DNA of 64,000 nucleotides, from the NCBI RefSeq assembly GCF_001425355.1, contig NZ_LMQN01000015.1, positions 1,066,702 through 1,130,701 on the forward strand, in the 5' to 3' direction. Position 1 is the first letter of the stretch; each line of letters opens with the position of its first letter. Under the pieces are notes generated by a model that saw nothing but the letters and a program-made list of their open reading frames with translations, was not told the DNA's origin and ran no database searches. Both the position numbers and the translations under genes were made by a program. Below are positions 16,406-24,550 of this stretch, piece after piece. This DNA comes from Chryseobacterium sp. Leaf405 (GTDB lineage Bacteria; Bacteroidota; Bacteroidia; Flavobacteriales; Weeksellaceae).

Positions 16406-18931
16406 TTAAAAACCAACTTGGAATCCGGCTTTAATGCCGAAAGTGGAAATATCCGGTCTGTCAAGATAATTTCCTCTCCAGTTGAAATCTACTCGGAAAA
16501 TTCTAAGATTCCCGAAACCTATATTTTCAATTCCTACTCCGTATTCATAATAAATATGTTCGCTGGGCGCAGAATATTTAATTCCTTCCACATTAATTGC
16601 TTTAGATGCATCGCTCAACGTTCCGTAAGCTCCTCTTATGAATGCGATTTCCCTCAATTTTAATTTCTTAATCAAAGGGATGTAGGAAAGGATTTTACCG
16701 TTAAAATGATGCTCTAAATGAAGCGTTGTGTAAGTGTCTGCTACAAACTCATAATAATTAAGCTGTGCAAAAGTATTTTGAGCCAAACTGTAAGACTGGT
16801 TTCCGGGGATTACATTCTGTAATGCCAATGGAACGGTATCGAAATTTTTTCCTGCTTCAAAACTAACCAATGTTTTACCCCAACTTCCGATCAGCATCGG
16901 TTTGTAGAACATAAACTGTAATTTATTATAACTGAAATCAGATCCGAATAAGCCTTCAACGCCTTTTGTATATTTTAAAACAATGGTTGGTGCCAATGTT
17001 CCGTGTTCGTATCTGTCGATTCCGGTTTGTGAGAATTTAGCGCCTGGTCTTGCGATTAAACTAAACGTAAAGTGCGAATCGTTCGTTGTTTGTCTTAGAG
17101 CTCCGTTTTTGTAATACATTAAATTGAACCCTGCCGGATTAGCAGATTTAATACTTTGCATAGTACCGTCTAACCTTACCTGAAAGTTTTTCCAGGGTTC
17201 GATAGACGTGAAAACGTTGGTTTGATTTACCGAACTTAATGAAGCATTCTCTCCTCTTGCAAAAAGCGTGGAAGAAGCGAAGGTTCTCGCCATAATTCCG
17301 TCGTCGTTGGTTAATTGAACTCCCAACTGAAGAATGTCTCTTCGTGTTCCTGCTCCAACAGTGAATCTATTGACTCTGTTAAACATAAATCGACCTTCAG
17401 CACCATATTTTACCTGTTGATCTTTAAATCCGTAAGCCGTATAAAACTGAAGTCTCCAAGGGTCATTTCTTGTGAAATAAGTTCTCGCTCCCAGTCGAAT
17501 TCTGTCTCCTTCCACTTCATTTTTTCCATAAATTGAGAATATTGGACCAATATCAATAGCTTTAAAAACGTTATAATAGCCTGAGCCCAACGTTTCATAT
17601 ATTTTTACAATTCTGTTGAATTTAGGAGTCTGCTGTAATTTATCAAGCATCTCATAGACTCCCTGTTCGGTTTTTGATAATGAATCAGGTCTTGCCTTTA
17701 CCCAGAAAGCATCATCTTTATCTGTGAATGCATCGTCATATTCTTCCTCTTTTCGTACAAAAACTTTATCATCAAGAGGCTTATTAAATTCATACTCAGA
17801 ATAATCGACTGATCTTTTTGCTACAATACTTTTTGCTGATTTCTTTTTAGAAAAAGGGGTCATTTCTATCTCTGTGACGAATTTTCTTGGTAAGAAAGTA
17901 TTTTCATCGGGATTGTCGTACTCCAATTCAGTAGAAATTCCATTAATGAAATTAACATTGATTTTTTGTGTCGATTTCAATGTTGCTCCCAAAACGGCAT
18001 AGCTGTCTGTATCAATAAAAAGATAGCCCTGAAAAGCTAAAACTTCGGTTCTTTTTGGCTGATAGCGGATTTTGTAGGCTTTTTCTCCTCTTACCGAAAT
18101 CGTATCAATAAGGTTATAGTCGTAGGTGCTGAATCCTGTTTCTCCAACTGGACTTGGAAAACCGATATCAAAATAATTTAACGTATTGTCATAAATATTA
18201 ATATCACGATAAAGATTTTTCGCCGTTAAAGTAACAATCTGATTGTCCTGAAATCCTGATGTTTTCTGCGCAACAAGCAGTTTTTTTGTTTTTTTGCCAG
18301 GTTTATTTTCTCCGTAATTTTCGTAAATAGCTTCGTTCAAAAAGATCGGAAGTCCAATCTTTCCGCTTGCGGTAGAATCTGTGTAATCAAAAATGAAATC
18401 CATCTTGTTAAAGATTTTTCTCTTCATGAAAACACTATCCAGATTATTGGCATCAAACTGAATTTTTTCGTATTCTTTGAAAGTATATGTATCAAATTTG
18501 TCTAAACCGTTGTTCCTTTTTCTTTCCCAGACTTTCTGCATGATAGCATATGCCGGATTCTCTTTCTTATTTTTGTATTTTGGTTTTTCGTTGTGAATGA
18601 CAACTTCTTCAATGCTGCTGACTTTTTCTTGAGCTAATTTTACAAAAATATTTTCTGCATTTTCAGAAGTTACATTCACGAATTCTAGCGCATAGCTTTT
18701 TCTCTGGAATTTTAATTTATAAATAATACTGTCAGACTGAATGCTAAAATTCCCTGAAGCCGTTGTTTGTGATGGCTTGTCATTTTCATTAATGAAAATA
18801 TCAACACCGGAGATTTCTTTATTGGTTTTCGAGTCTACAATTCTGCCTTTTGCTGAGTTCTGCGCACAGATAAAGTCGGAAAAAAAGATAAGAAGGAAAA
18901 GAGGATAATATTTCGAGTTATTAATTAACAT
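16406..18931 (-). CDS. DUF5686 outer-membrane protein with carboxypeptidase-like regulatory domain
   Basis: About 841 residues from the ATG at 18931 (MLINNSKYYPLFLLIFF), which starts a signal peptide ending ICAQ. A carboxypeptidase regulatory-like beta-sandwich (KGRIVDSKTNKEISGVDIFI... GNFSI) lies just after it, as in many Bacteroidota surface proteins. The DUF5686 region follows, with YAIMQKVWERK, and the C-terminal half is rich in alternating beta strands ending in aromatic GIKAGFQVGF, consistent with an outer-membrane barrel. The frame stays open upstream to 19024, but that extension lacks a better signal. Role unknown. Confidence 0.88.
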   Translation of the reverse strand: MLINNSKYYPLFLLIFFSDFICAQNSAKGRIVDSKTNKEISGVDIFINENDKPSQTTASGNFSIQSDSIIYKLKFQRKSYALEFVNVTSENAENIFVKLAQEKVSSIEEVVIHNEKPKYKNKKENPAYAIMQKVWERKRNNGLDKFDTYTFKEYEKIQFDANNLDSVFMKRKIFNKMDFIFDYTDSTASGKIGLPIFLNEAIYENYGENKPGKKTKKLLVAQKTSGFQDNQIVTLTAKNLYRDINIYDNTLNYFDIGFPSPVGETGFSTYDYNLIDTISVRGEKAYKIRYQPKRTEVLAFQGYLFIDTDSYAVLGATLKSTQKINVNFINGISTELEYDNPDENTFLPRKFVTEIEMTPFSKKKSAKSIVAKRSVDYSEYEFNKPLDDKVFVRKEEEYDDAFTDKDDAFWVKARPDSLSKTEQGVYEMLDKLQQTPKFNRIVKIYETLGSGYYNVFKAIDIGPIFSIYGKNEVEGDRIRLGARTYFTRNDPWRLQFYTAYGFKDQQVKYGAEGRFMFNRVNRFTVGAGTRRDILQLGVQLTNDDGIMARTFASSTLFARGENASLSSVNQTNVFTSIEPWKNFQVRLDGTMQSIKSANPAGFNLMYYKNGALRQTTNDSHFTFSLIARPGAKFSQTGIDRYEHGTLAPTIVLKYTKGVEGLFGSDFSYNKLQFMFYKPMLIGSWGKTLVSFEAGKNFDTVPLALQNVIPGNQSYSLAQNTFAQLNYYEFVADTYTTLHLEHHFNGKILSYIPLIKKLKLREIAFIRGAYGTLSDASKAINVEGIKYSAPSEHIYYEYGVGIENIGFGNLRIFRVDFNWRGNYLDRPDISTFGIKAGFQVGF

Positions 18932-19124
18932 TTGTTGTTTCTTCAAGCTATTGCATAAACAAAAAGTATGCAGATTTATTGTAATAAGTAAATAATATTT
19001 AAATTTTAATGCATTTAAATACAAAACTGCAAATGTAACGAAATAACATCATCATTTTAACGTGTTATAGTTATTGTTTTGTTAAAGTCTAGACTTAAAT
19101 ATGAATAAAACGATATAAAATAAA

Positions 19125-19150
19125 AAAGACCTACATTTCTGTAAGTCTTT
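19125..19150 (-). terminator. Terminator of tRNA-Asn copy 1
   Basis: AAAGACCTACA / TGTAAGTCTTT hairpin with one C-A mismatch and a TTTC loop, read on the minus strand just after the tRNA 3' end, ending in a T run on that strand. Confidence 0.75.
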
Positions 19151-19153
19151 TAG

Positions 19154-19227
19154 CTCCTCCTGCTGGGCTCGAACCAGCGACCCTCTGATTAACAGTCAGA
19201 TGCTCTAACCAACTGAGCTAAGGAGGA
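19154..19227 (-). tRNA. tRNA-Asn (GTT), copy 1
   Basis: A 74-base cloverleaf on the minus strand. The acceptor stem is TCCTCCT/AGGAGGA, the D arm GCTC...GAGC, the anticodon arm TCTGA-CTGTTAA-TCAGA with anticodon GTT, and the T arm GCTGG-TTCGAGC-CCAGC. No CCA is encoded. Its 5' end is followed, in the upstream direction, by a 15-bp tandem repeat of its own first bases (19229-19243). The promoter and terminator are those shared with the second copy. Confidence 0.97.
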
Positions 19228-19228
19228 A

Positions 19229-19243
19229 TGAGCTAAGGAGGAA
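19229..19243. repeat. 15-bp tandem duplication of the tRNA-Asn 5' end
   Basis: TGAGCTAAGGAGGAA at 19214-19228 (inside the tRNA) is repeated immediately at 19229-19243, so the precursor 5' leader carries a second copy of the acceptor-stem 5' strand and start of the D arm. The second tRNA-Asn copy lacks this insertion. Confidence 0.9.
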
Positions 19244-19264
19244 TGTCCTTTGTTTTAAGTGGTG

Positions 19265-19272
19265 CAAATATA
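19265..19272 (-). promoter_or_regulatory. Probable -7 element of tRNA-Asn copy 1
   Basis: On the minus strand it reads TATATTTG followed by CACC, matching TAnnTTTG. It lies about 38 bases upstream of the tRNA 5' end. The same block occurs upstream of copy 2. Confidence 0.65.
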
Positions 19273-19419
19273 ATATGAAAAATAATAGTATGCAACTATT
19301 TATTTTAAAAATATTGAATTTTTTCGTGTGGTAGCGGGTGTTTTAAGGCTATTTAATTATTTATCAGTGATTTAAATTTAGAGAAATTAAAGCTGATTTT
19401 TAGAATTTTGAAAATAAAA

Positions 19420-19445
19420 AAAGACTTACATTTCTGTAAGTCTTT
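19420..19445 (-). terminator. Terminator of tRNA-Asn copy 2
   Basis: A perfect 11-bp stem AAAGACTTACA / TGTAAGTCTTT with a TTTC loop, directly after the tRNA on the minus strand and ending in a T tract on that strand. Confidence 0.82.
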
Positions 19446-19448
19446 TAG

Positions 19449-19522
19449 CTCCTCCTGCTGGGCTCGAACCAGCGACCCTCTGATTAACAGTCAGATGCTC
19501 TAACCAACTGAGCTAAGGAGGA
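19449..19522 (-). tRNA. tRNA-Asn (GTT), copy 2
   Basis: Identical in sequence to copy 1 over the 74-base cloverleaf, with anticodon GTT. The flanking terminator hairpin on one side and about 30 bases of promoter region on the other are also nearly identical, so the unit of roughly 145 bases was duplicated as a whole. The two copies are 221 bases apart. Confidence 0.97.
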
Positions 19523-19547
19523 ATAATGTCCTTTGTTTTAAGTGGTG

Positions 19548-19555
19548 CAAATATA
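19548..19555 (-). promoter_or_regulatory. Probable -7 element of tRNA-Asn copy 2
   Basis: TATATTTG on the minus strand, in the duplicated block GTCCTTTGTTTTAAGTGGTG that also precedes copy 1. Confidence 0.65.
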
Positions 19556-19606
19556 GGACGAATATTTATACCCTACAAATATTTTTATTGAAAAATTTCA
19601 AAAATA

Positions 19607-20956
19607 TTATAACTTATTGGTAAAGATCTTGAATATGTCACTTCCGAAGATCAGTAACATCAAGCCTAACAGGAAGATAACCCCAATCATCTGGGCGTTT
19701 TCCAATACTTTTTGAGGAACAGGTTTTCCAACAATCATTTCATATAATGTGAAAATTACGTGTCCACCATCCAATCCCGGGATAGGAATTAGGTTCAAAA
19801 ATGCCAACCAGATAGAAAACATTGCTGTAAAACTCCAGAAAGCTGCCCAATTGATTCCGATACTTCCGTCAGCAGCTCTGTCAACCGGCATATTTTTTAC
19901 AATAGCAATCGGCCCACCAACATTTTTATATCCTTGAATTTTTGAGTTGAACATGATTTTAAATTGTTTAACCTGCATAGTCAAGGCTTCAATCGTTCTT
20001 TCTAAACCTCTTGGAATAGACTCTCCGAAAGAATACTGTTTGTTTGTTACTACACTTGCCAATGCTTTCTGATCAACGCCAACACCTAATTTTCCGTCTT
20101 CATCAACAGCAATTGAAATCGTTTCCGGTTTTCCGTTTCTTACGACATCAATAGCAATTGTTTTTCCCTTGTTTTCTAATAGTGTAGAACTTACTTCATC
20201 GAAGAAAGGTGTCTGTTTTCCATTTACTGCGATTACTTTATCGCCTTTCATCAAGCCTGAAGCTTTTGAAGCCGGACTTACTAAAGTATCAATAATCATT
20301 GGAAATCTTGGAGAAATGTATAATTTTGCCTCTTTCTGTTTTAAAACATCTGCAACACCGTCTTTATTTACTGGAAAAGTAACTTCTTTTCCGTTTCTTA
20401 CTACTGTTACGTTATCTCCTAAAAGGATATTGATAGAAGCATTTTCTAATCTTTCGGCAGGTTTTCCGTCGATAGTAACGATTTTATCACCGTTCTGGAA
20501 TCCCATTTTTTTTCCTGCTTCACTTACACCGATACCATTGTTGAATTTAGTAAGATCAGTATACATTTCTCCGTTAAAGAAAGAAAGACAACCATAGATC
20601 AACCAAGCTAAGAAAAAGTTTACCGTAACTCCACCCAACATGATGATTAATCTCTGCCAAGCCGGTTTTGCTCTGAATTCCCAAGGTTGTGCAGGTTGTT
20701 TCAATTGCTCGGTATCCATACTTTCGTCTACCATTCCTGCGATTTTTACATATCCACCAAAAGGAAGCCATCCGATTCCATATTCCGTTTCGCCGATTTT
20801 TTTCTTGGCGATGGAAAACCATGGATCAAAGAAAAGGTAGAATTTTTCAACTTTGGTCTTAAAATATTTTGCTGGTAAGAAATGCCCAAGTTCGTGAAGG
20901 ATTACCAAGATAGAAATGCTCAATATAAATTGAAACAGTTTGATTGCTATTTCCAT
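19607..20956 (-). CDS. rseP: Site-2 intramembrane zinc protease RseP
   Basis: A 449-residue M50 protease of the inner membrane that cleaves anti-sigma factors and remnant signal peptides. HELGH is at 21-25 in the first helix, the third zinc ligand lies in the late LIPIPGLDGGH motif, and two PDZ-like domains lie between (about 130-300, each with the DGKPAE or VNGKQTPF type pocket). The last helices are at about 380-445. Length and order match E. coli RseP. An ECF sigma with a predicted anti-sigma is encoded at 53.2 kb, a possible but untested client. Confidence 0.95.
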   Translation of the reverse strand: MEIAIKLFQFILSISILVILHELGHFLPAKYFKTKVEKFYLFFDPWFSIAKKKIGETEYGIGWLPFGGYVKIAGMVDESMDTEQLKQPAQPWEFRAKPAWQRLIIMLGGVTVNFFLAWLIYGCLSFFNGEMYTDLTKFNNGIGVSEAGKKMGFQNGDKIVTIDGKPAERLENASINILLGDNVTVVRNGKEVTFPVNKDGVADVLKQKEAKLYISPRFPMIIDTLVSPASKASGLMKGDKVIAVNGKQTPFFDEVSSTLLENKGKTIAIDVVRNGKPETISIAVDEDGKLGVGVDQKALASVVTNKQYSFGESIPRGLERTIEALTMQVKQFKIMFNSKIQGYKNVGGPIAIVKNMPVDRAADGSIGINWAAFWSFTAMFSIWLAFLNLIPIPGLDGGHVIFTLYEMIVGKPVPQKVLENAQMIGVIFLLGLMLLIFGSDIFKIFTNKL

Positions 20957-21060
20957 TAATGCTTTTTATGTTTAATTTGCAAAGGTAACAATTATCAAAA
21001 CTATGCCAAATAAAAAAACTCCTCGAAACGAGAAGCTTTGTCATATAATGTGATGATTTC

Positions 21061-21501
21061 TTATAAATTGATGGAAACTCCAAGGCTGCCATTGTTTCCG
21101 ACTTCTGCAAAAACACCTATTTTCTCTGTAAAAAAGTATCTTGCACCAATATGAGCGCCCAATCCGAAATTTTTTCCGACAATACCAACATCAACACCGG
21201 GATAGATATCTAATTTTTCAGGCAATTGTAAAGTTTCTTTCAAATGAAAATTCACTCTTCCGAAAACAAAAGCACGGTTTTTATCATCATTATCTTTATA
21301 ATTATCAAAGTAAACATTGAGTCCTGCTCCCACGGAAATCAAATTATTTAAACCATAATCATACGTTCCTGTAATTCCTGTTCCATATCCCCAGGCGCTT
21401 AATCCTGCGTTTATTTTCTGATCTCCTGCTCCTGTCCACGCTTGTGCATTTACGGAAACTCCTGCGAAAATCACCATCACCATAAAAAACAATTTCTTCA
21501 T
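21061..21501 (-). CDS. Small outer-membrane beta-barrel-like protein (DUF6646 type)
   Basis: A 146-residue secreted protein with a signal peptide (MKKLFFMVMVIFAGVSVNAQ) and eight or so amphipathic strands (ITGTYDYGLNNLISVGAGLNVYF, AFVFGRVNFHLKE, YPGVDVGIVGKNFGLGAHIGARYFF), ending in GNNGSLGVSINL. The size fits a small eight-stranded barrel. I recall this as DUF6646, but that label is less sure than the barrel-like character. Function unknown. Confidence 0.78.
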   Translation of the reverse strand: MKKLFFMVMVIFAGVSVNAQAWTGAGDQKINAGLSAWGYGTGITGTYDYGLNNLISVGAGLNVYFDNYKDNDDKNRAFVFGRVNFHLKETLQLPEKLDIYPGVDVGIVGKNFGLGAHIGARYFFTEKIGVFAEVGNNGSLGVSINL

Positions 21502-21604
21502 AAATTTTTATTCTTTACTATTGTTACTAAAAAATATCCTCAACAAAAATAGAACCGAAATCACAGGAAAATCGTATTTTTATTGAAGTTTTTTAACAAA
21601 GTTT

Positions 21605-22363
21605 ATGAAGATCATAGGACTTAATTTAGATATCATCTGGAAAAATAAAACGGAAAACTTTCAACTAATAGAAAAGGAATTACAGAATCAGGAAAGTGAT
21701 ATTTTCCTTTTACCTGAAATGTTTTCTACGGGTTTTTGCATGGATGCCGATGAAGTTGCCGACAAAAATCTGGAATCGTTGGAATTTTTAAAGAAAATTT
21801 CAAAAGAAAAAAATGCTGCTTTCTGCGGAAGTGCGCCTGTGGAAGAAAATGGAAAGTTTTTCAACAGAATGTATTTCTTACAACCGGATTCTCAAGTTGA
21901 TTTTTATGATAAGAGACATTTGTTTTCATTTTCGGGAGAAGATAAAGTATATACTCCAGGAAAAGAAAGAGTGATTGTGAATTATAAAGGTTTCAGAATT
22001 TTATTACAGGTTTGTTATGACCTTCGTTTTCCTGTTTTTGCAAGAAATAATGATGATTATGACGCTATTTTATATGTTGCCAACTGGCCTGAAAAAAGAG
22101 TGGGAGCATGGGAGCATTTGTTAAAAGCAAGAGCAATTGAAAACTTATCTTTTGTTTTTGGCTTAAACAGAATCGGAACCGATGGAAATGATTTATTTTA
22201 TCAGGAAAGTTCGCACTGTTTTTTTGCGGATGGAAAAGAAATTTCAGATAAAAACGGAAATCTCGTAACTGGGGAATTGAGTCTGGATGAATTGAAAGAC
22301 TTTAGAAATCATTTTCAGTTTTTGAATGACCGTGACGATTTTAAGATTTTTGGTTTAGACTAA
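21605..22363 (+). CDS. Nitrilase-superfamily amidase (YafV/omega-amidase type)
   Basis: A 252-residue C-N hydrolase. The catalytic triad is visible as E38 (LLPEMFSTGF), K103 (FYDKRHLFSF) and C137 (LLQVCYDLRFPVF). The sequence is closest to the YafV/Nit2 branch, which hydrolyses 2-oxoglutaramate and 2-oxosuccinamate made by transaminases in metabolite repair. The pattern LPEMFSTGF with YDKRHLF supports that branch. The neighbours give no extra clue. Confidence 0.88.
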   Translation: MKIIGLNLDIIWKNKTENFQLIEKELQNQESDIFLLPEMFSTGFCMDADEVADKNLESLEFLKKISKEKNAAFCGSAPVEENGKFFNRMYFLQPDSQVDFYDKRHLFSFSGEDKVYTPGKERVIVNYKGFRILLQVCYDLRFPVFARNNDDYDAILYVANWPEKRVGAWEHLLKARAIENLSFVFGLNRIGTDGNDLFYQESSHCFFADGKEISDKNGNLVTGELSLDELKDFRNHFQFLNDRDDFKIFGLD

Positions 22364-22370
22364 AATAAAA

Positions 22371-22428
22371 ACTTCTGCAGATTTTCATAAATAATTTTTT
22401 AAAATCATCCGTGAAAATCTGCAGAAGT
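22371..22428. repeat. Long inverted repeat after the amidase gene, probable terminator
   Basis: A perfect 17-bp stem (ACTTCTGCAGATTTTCA, 22371-22387, with TGAAAATCTGCAGAAGT, 22412-22428) around a 24-base loop. It sits between the convergent amidase and thioredoxin genes. Its right arm resembles the sequence at 42107-42131, so it may also be a dispersed element. Confidence 0.7.
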
Positions 22429-22454
22429 ATAGTTTTATATCTATTAAGTAAGAA

Positions 22455-22754
22455 TTAAATATACTGCTTCAAAAGTTGCGTCAGTCGATTAACATCATGA
22501 ACACCGCTTTCCTTATACAATAATTCTCCCTTTTTGAATACCGCCAAAGTCGGAACACCACGTACGCCATATTGTGAGGCAATTGCGGGATATTGATCCA
22601 CATCTACCTTGATGATTCTTGCGTTTTCACCAACGTTTTCTTTTACAGTATTTAAAACCGAAGACTGCACTTTGCAGGGTTGGCACCAGGTTGCAAAAAA
22701 GTCGATTAAGACCGGTTTTTCGGAATCTATGATTTCCTGAAATTTTTGTGACAT
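22455..22754 (-). CDS. trxA: Thioredoxin
   Basis: A 99-residue single-domain thioredoxin with the active site WCQPCK (Gln where the usual motif has Gly) and the cis-proline motif GVRGVPTLAVF. The preceding ATWC segment and DVDQYPAIASQYGV are typical. There is no signal peptide, so it is cytoplasmic. It lies about 130 bases downstream of the persulfide dioxygenase gene on the same strand. Thioredoxin reduces persulfides, so a shared role in sulfur handling is plausible but inferred. Confidence 0.92.
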   Translation of the reverse strand: MSQKFQEIIDSEKPVLIDFFATWCQPCKVQSSVLNTVKENVGENARIIKVDVDQYPAIASQYGVRGVPTLAVFKKGELLYKESGVHDVNRLTQLLKQYI

Positions 22755-22883
22755 AGTTTTATGTATTAATAAACTAAAGTGTATTGACTTATTGTTTTGT
22801 TATTGAAATCATTAAGATTTTGCTTGAAAATAAACCCTAATATGTTGAATTTAAAGCAAGAATGATTCCAAAATACTTTTATA

Positions 22884-24293
22884 TTATAATGTTTTTGAAT
22901 GGCACATGAAGTCTGTCGTCGGAAATTTTTCAGTTTTTTTGATTCCGTTGAAACCTCCGTCGATTTCTGTAAAGTTTCTGATTCCATGTGAATTAAGAAT
23001 GCTTGCGGCAATCATGCTTCTGTAACCTCCTGCACAATGAAGGAAAAAATGCTCAGAATCATCGATTGTTTTTACCCAATCACTTATTAAATCCAAAGGT
23101 TTGTTATATGCATTATCAATATGCTCCGCAGAATATTCTGAAATCTTACGAACATCAATAACTTTAGATTCTTCATTAAATTGTTCTGCAAATTCAGCCG
23201 GAGAAATTCTTTTCACTTCATCTGTTTCTTTGCCTGCATTTTTCCATGCTTCAAAACCGCCGTTCAGATATCCTACAACATTGTCAAAACCAACTCTGCT
23301 TAGTCTTGTAATTGCTTCTTCTTCAGTTCCTTCGTCAACGATTAATAACAAAGGATGTTTAACATCAACAATTAAACTTCCTACCCATGGTGCAAAATCT
23401 CCTTTTAACCCAATATTTACAGAATTGGGAACAAATCCTTTGTAAAATTCTCCAGGACTTCTTGTATCTAAAATTAATGCTCCGGTTTCTTCTGCATATG
23501 CTTCAAAATCATCCACAGAAATTGGTGATAAACCTTTATCCATAACAGTGTCAAGACTTTCATAACCACCTTTATTCATGGCAACATTCATCCCAAAATA
23601 CTTTGGCGGAGCAGTCAGTCCGTCCAGAACTTCTCTGATAAATGATTCTTTATCTGGTTGGTTCAGCGCATAATTGGTTCTTTTTTGATTTCCTAAAATA
23701 TCGACTGTTTCCTTTTGCATATTTTTTCCGCAAGCTGAGCCTGCACCGTGAGCTGGGTAAACAGTGATACTGTCGTCTAATGGTAATATTTTAGAATGTA
23801 AACTTTCGTAAAGAATCCCAGCAAGATCTTCCTGTGTGATGCTTCCTGCCTTTTGAGCAAGATCAGGTCTTCCAACATCTCCTAAAAACAGTGTATCTCC
23901 CGTGAAAATTGCCGTTTCTACACCGTTTTCGTCAATCAAAAGAAAAGTGGTACTTTCCATAGTATGACCAGGCGTGTGAAGGATTTTTATTTTTATTTTT
24001 CCTATTTCAAAAATCTGATTGTCTTCTGCAATAATTGCATCAAATTCAGGTTGCGCCGTCGGTCCGTAAACTATTGGAGCACCTGTTTTTTTGCTTAAAT
24101 CTAAATGTCCCGAGACAAAATCTGCGTGAAAGTGTGTTTCAAAAATATATTTTAGAGTAACGTTGTCTTTTTCCAGTCGGTCAAGATAAGGTTTTACTTC
24201 TCTTAATGGATCTATAATCAATGCTTCATTCTCAGATACCACATAATATGCGCCCTGAGCCAGACATCCTGTATATATTTGTTCAACTTTCAT
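22884..24293 (-). CDS. CstB-like persulfide dioxygenase with two rhodanese domains
   Basis: A 469-residue three-domain enzyme. The metallo-beta-lactamase-fold persulfide dioxygenase (1-245) has HFHADFVSGH (54-63), HTPGH (106-110), TGDTLFLGDVGRPDL and HGAGSACGK. A first rhodanese domain (about 260-355) has no cysteine in its active loop (VDEGTEE, 319-325), so it is a pseudo-rhodanese. The second (about 365-455) carries C420 in HCAGGYRS. This is the order described for Staphylococcus CstB, which oxidises persulfides to thiosulfate. It is likely to detoxify sulfide. No persulfide-sensing CsoR-type regulator is adjacent. Confidence 0.9.
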   Translation of the reverse strand: MKVEQIYTGCLAQGAYYVVSENEALIIDPLREVKPYLDRLEKDNVTLKYIFETHFHADFVSGHLDLSKKTGAPIVYGPTAQPEFDAIIAEDNQIFEIGKIKIKILHTPGHTMESTTFLLIDENGVETAIFTGDTLFLGDVGRPDLAQKAGSITQEDLAGILYESLHSKILPLDDSITVYPAHGAGSACGKNMQKETVDILGNQKRTNYALNQPDKESFIREVLDGLTAPPKYFGMNVAMNKGGYESLDTVMDKGLSPISVDDFEAYAEETGALILDTRSPGEFYKGFVPNSVNIGLKGDFAPWVGSLIVDVKHPLLLIVDEGTEEEAITRLSRVGFDNVVGYLNGGFEAWKNAGKETDEVKRISPAEFAEQFNEESKVIDVRKISEYSAEHIDNAYNKPLDLISDWVKTIDDSEHFFLHCAGGYRSMIAASILNSHGIRNFTEIDGGFNGIKKTEKFPTTDFMCHSKTL

Positions 24294-24550
24294 TGCGTGA
24301 TTGTAAACTTTAATGTTTTATTTGAATTACAAAAATCGTGTTTATTTTTTTAAAATCGACTAAAAATAAAAATCTATATTAATAGAGTAAATCTATAAAG
24401 TTTTTATTTGTTCTAATTAATTATTTCAGTCTTGAAAAATTTAAATCCAAGCATTAAATTTACAGATTCTCTATGATTACTTAATTAAAATTAAACATGA
24501 CATTCGAATATTTTCCAAAAACATTTATATTTATAATTTAAAAAAATCAA

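Noticed and set aside
19154-19522. The two tRNA-Asn genes as an integration (att) site of a mobile element
   Set aside because: The DNA between them is short, non-coding, and consists of the duplicated flank plus spacer; no integrase or cargo is present.
20169-20597. 142-codon open frame on the plus strand inside rseP
   Set aside because: It is antisense to a convincing RseP coding sequence and has no domain or codon support; a shadow frame.
23101-23445. 114-codon plus-strand frame inside the persulfide dioxygenase gene
   Set aside because: Shadow of the rhodanese-coding region on the other strand.
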